DNA of 6,252 bases from Verrucomicrobiota bacterium (GTDB taxonomy: Bacteria; Chlamydiota; Chlamydiia; Chlamydiales; Rhabdochlamydiaceae). Under the pieces are notes generated by a model. It did not search any database. It worked only from the letters and a program-made list of their open reading frames with translations, and had not been told where the DNA came from. The translations under genes were made by a program, and so were the position numbers. The stretch covers positions 1-6,252 of the forward strand of contig CAJCIW010000142.1 in NCBI GenBank assembly GCA_903970455.1, written 5' to 3'. Shown piece after piece: positions 4,681 to 6,252 of the stretch (within the stretch, counting starts at the first letter, position 1; every line of letters begins with the position of its first letter).

Positions 4681-6252
4681 TTATTTCCCGTTTTTCTGAA
4701 ACAGAATTCTCCACCTACAAATAAAAATAATAAAACAAATAGAGATAATTCCACCCTCCCCCCAAAAAGAAAAAAGGGTTGGAAAATGAAAAGCAGGCAA
4801 TGAATAATTTAAACTCCCTTCCTTGATTCCTGCCTCTTTAGACTCGAACTTCGCCAGAATACGCCCAAAACAATCGATGCAGGCGGTAACACCTGAATTG
4901 CACGCCCGTACCAGCGGCACGCCATTTTCTGCCGCCCGGACGCGAGCATGGAATAAATGCTGCTCATGAAGGCTCGAATTTGGGAAATAATTGTCATTGG
5001 TAACATTGACAAAAAGCTCGCCGCCCCCCTTTCTTCCCCGGCGCATCAACTCTGCAAAAGTTTCTTCATAGCAAATGGAGGGGCTCAAAAGAATTTTTTT
5101 GCCAAACACTTTTGATCCCTCCCCCTTGGAGAAAAAATCATAGATCCCAAAACCCCTTGTCAAAGGCCTCAGGAATTCCCAGGGAAGATATTCAACCATA
5201 GGGAGTAAAATTTGCTTGTCATACCGTTCAAAAGAGGAATGATCGGGTTGAAAATAAAAAACGGAGTTAAAACTTTTGTTTAGCTGCCGATCGTAATGAT
5301 CAAGGCCGGCAACAACTTCGGCCTCATAGAGATTCGCGAGAGATTGGCACCAAAAAAGATTGGAAACGCACCAAATTTTTTTCTCTCCATGATCGCGCAT
5401 TTCCGCAAAAGGAAAGGCAAGCGGGGGAAACGTTTTCTCCGATTCTTTGCCAAATATTTCTATTAAAAGTTCCCTCACAGCAAAGTAAGGATAATTGCAA
5501 AACTCTGAGGGCATATGAACCGCAGCTTCGGGCAAAACAATCAAATCCCGCTTGGAAACTTCCGTCTCTTTAAGGTATTTAAAAATACGCTCCCATTGCT
5601 CGAAAGGAGAAACAAAACCGCGCGCGTGTCCCGTCAGGGGAGTCTTCTCTGAAGGGAGGAGATCGGTCTGGATCAAAGCGACATGCAGTGTTTTTTGTTC
5701 TAATGGATCTTGAAACCAATGAAGTTGAGCTAGGCCAAAAAAATAAGGCAGAGCAGCTATCGCGCTCCAACTGCCGATGTGTTTTAGGCTCTTTGACCGG
5801 ATCGCATTTAAACCTGCTAAATTGGTCAACACCACCCAAAAAGAGAGTCCCAGGATTCCAAAGAGACTGGCAAACTGCAAAGATGGCGTAAAATGGGTCA
5901 AAGCGAGCCCGATCGGATTCCAGGAAAGTCCGCAAAGGATCAATACCCGTCCCCACTCCATTAAAGTCCAGGCCGATGCGCAAAAAAGCATCTGCTGAAA
6001 ACACAATTTTCCAGCCGGAGGAACAAGTAGCGTCAACAGGCCGAACTGAGCGCCAAGCCATAAAGCCAAGAAAAAATAGACAAATAAAATGTAGTAGCCT
6101 TGAAATTCAATGGAGGTCATCCAGGAGAGTTGGATGAACTGGACCGTGGTAAACCAACAAGCAGCAACCGCAAACGTGCGCAACCGGCTCTGGGCAGTGG
6201 GGATGGCATAAAAAAAAAGGGCATACCCAAACCCCGCCGCGATAGCGCCCAG
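4681..6252 (-). CDS. lnt: Apolipoprotein N-acyltransferase (5' end off the right edge)
   Basis: Lnt is an inner-membrane enzyme that adds the third acyl chain to the N-terminal Cys of lipoproteins. The frame stays open to 6252, giving 523 visible residues; a TTG at 6183 is internal, because the 23 codons before it also read as a membrane segment. Numbered from the right edge, about six hydrophobic segments lie in residues 1-180, including the conserved WTLMEWGRV stretch. A periplasmic nitrilase domain (about 187-490) and a final membrane segment (about 495-516) follow. The catalytic triad is complete: Glu242 in VLPEAA, Lys346 in YDKQILLP and Cys394 in SICYEE. Supporting residues of the VEYLPWE loop are present. 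The E. coli NDAWFG loop appears as NDNYFP, with Tyr for Trp. Probably only about 10-25 residues are missing, judging by chlamydial homologues of about 540. It precedes lpxC as in Chlamydia but is split from it by the inverted-repeat element. Confidence 0.95.
   Translation of the reverse strand: MGAIAAGFGYALFFYAIPTAQSRLRTFAVAACWFTTVQFIQLSWMTSIEFQGYYILFVYFFLALWLGAQFGLLTLLVPPAGKLCFQQMLFCASAWTLMEWGRVLILCGLSWNPIGLALTHFTPSLQFASLFGILGLSFWVVLTNLAGLNAIRSKSLKHIGSWSAIAALPYFFGLAQLHWFQDPLEQKTLHVALIQTDLLPSEKTPLTGHARGFVSPFEQWERIFKYLKETEVSKRDLIVLPEAAVHMPSEFCNYPYFAVRELLIEIFGKESEKTFPPLAFPFAEMRDHGEKKIWCVSNLFWCQSLANLYEAEVVAGLDHYDRQLNKSFNSVFYFQPDHSSFERYDKQILLPMVEYLPWEFLRPLTRGFGIYDFFSKGEGSKVFGKKILLSPSICYEETFAELMRRGRKGGGELFVNVTNDNYFPNSSLHEQHLFHARVRAAENGVPLVRACNSGVTACIDCFGRILAKFESKEAGIKEGSLNYSLPAFHFPTLFSFWGEGGIISICFIIFICRWRILFQKNGK

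Noticed and set aside
4681..6183. Taking the TTG at 6183 as the lnt start
   Set aside because: The frame continues upstream to the window edge without a stop, and the 23 extra codons encode a hydrophobic segment expected at the Lnt N-terminus. The gene is therefore partial at its 5' end.
1..6252. CRISPR arrays, tRNA or rRNA genes, riboswitches, phage or toxin-antitoxin genes
   Set aside because: I found no spaced direct repeats, no tRNA cloverleaf, no rRNA segments and no such protein families. The window is almost fully occupied by the listed genes.

Overview
The window reads as a chromosomal segment of a Chlamydiae-phylum bacterium, most likely a member outside the classical Chlamydia genus (an environmental, amoeba- or arthropod-associated 'chlamydia-like' lineage). 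The basis is gene order. Every gene lies on the minus strand, in the transcription order lnt - lpxC - fabZ - lpxA - fmt - putative inclusion membrane protein. As I recall it, Chlamydia trachomatis has the same order in CT534 (lnt), CT533 (lpxC), CT532 (fabZ), CT531 (lpxA), CT530 (fmt) and CT529 (Cap1, an Inc-type protein). GC content looks mid-40s percent by eye. Genus cannot be fixed from the sequence alone.

Layout in transcription order, from the right edge to the left. (1) 6252-4681: apolipoprotein N-acyltransferase gene lnt, cut at its 5' end by the window edge, with all three catalytic residues visible. (2) 4680-4392: a 289-bp gap, the largest non-coding stretch. It holds a long imperfect inverted repeat of about 172-180 bp (about 4406-4585) that looks like a MITE or decayed insertion-sequence relic, two small hairpins, and a candidate promoter. 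(3) 4391-1193: a compact lipid A/initiation cluster. lpxC overlaps fabZ by one base, and fabZ, lpxA and fmt follow with gaps of 30 and 11 bp. (4) 1192-1089: a terminator-like hairpin after fmt and a plausible promoter for the next gene. (5) 1088-234: a 284-residue protein with a Ser/Thr-rich, uncharged N-terminus and a bilobed C-terminal hydrophobic domain, which is the architecture of chlamydial Inc proteins. (6) 233-145: a short spacer with a UUCG-capped hairpin. (7) 144-1: the first 48 codons of a further gene running off the left edge.

The genes fit an envelope theme. LpxA and LpxC carry out the first two steps of lipid A synthesis. FabZ is the dehydratase that draws the same 3-hydroxyacyl-ACP pool into fatty acid elongation. 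Lnt adds the third acyl chain to lipoproteins. Fmt formylates initiator Met-tRNA. The Inc-like protein is probably a type III secreted host-interface protein that sits next to the cluster but looks separately transcribed. The observations most worth following are the inverted-repeat element placed just upstream of lpxC, which has a TTG start, and the probable divergent counterpart of Cap1 at the conserved locus.
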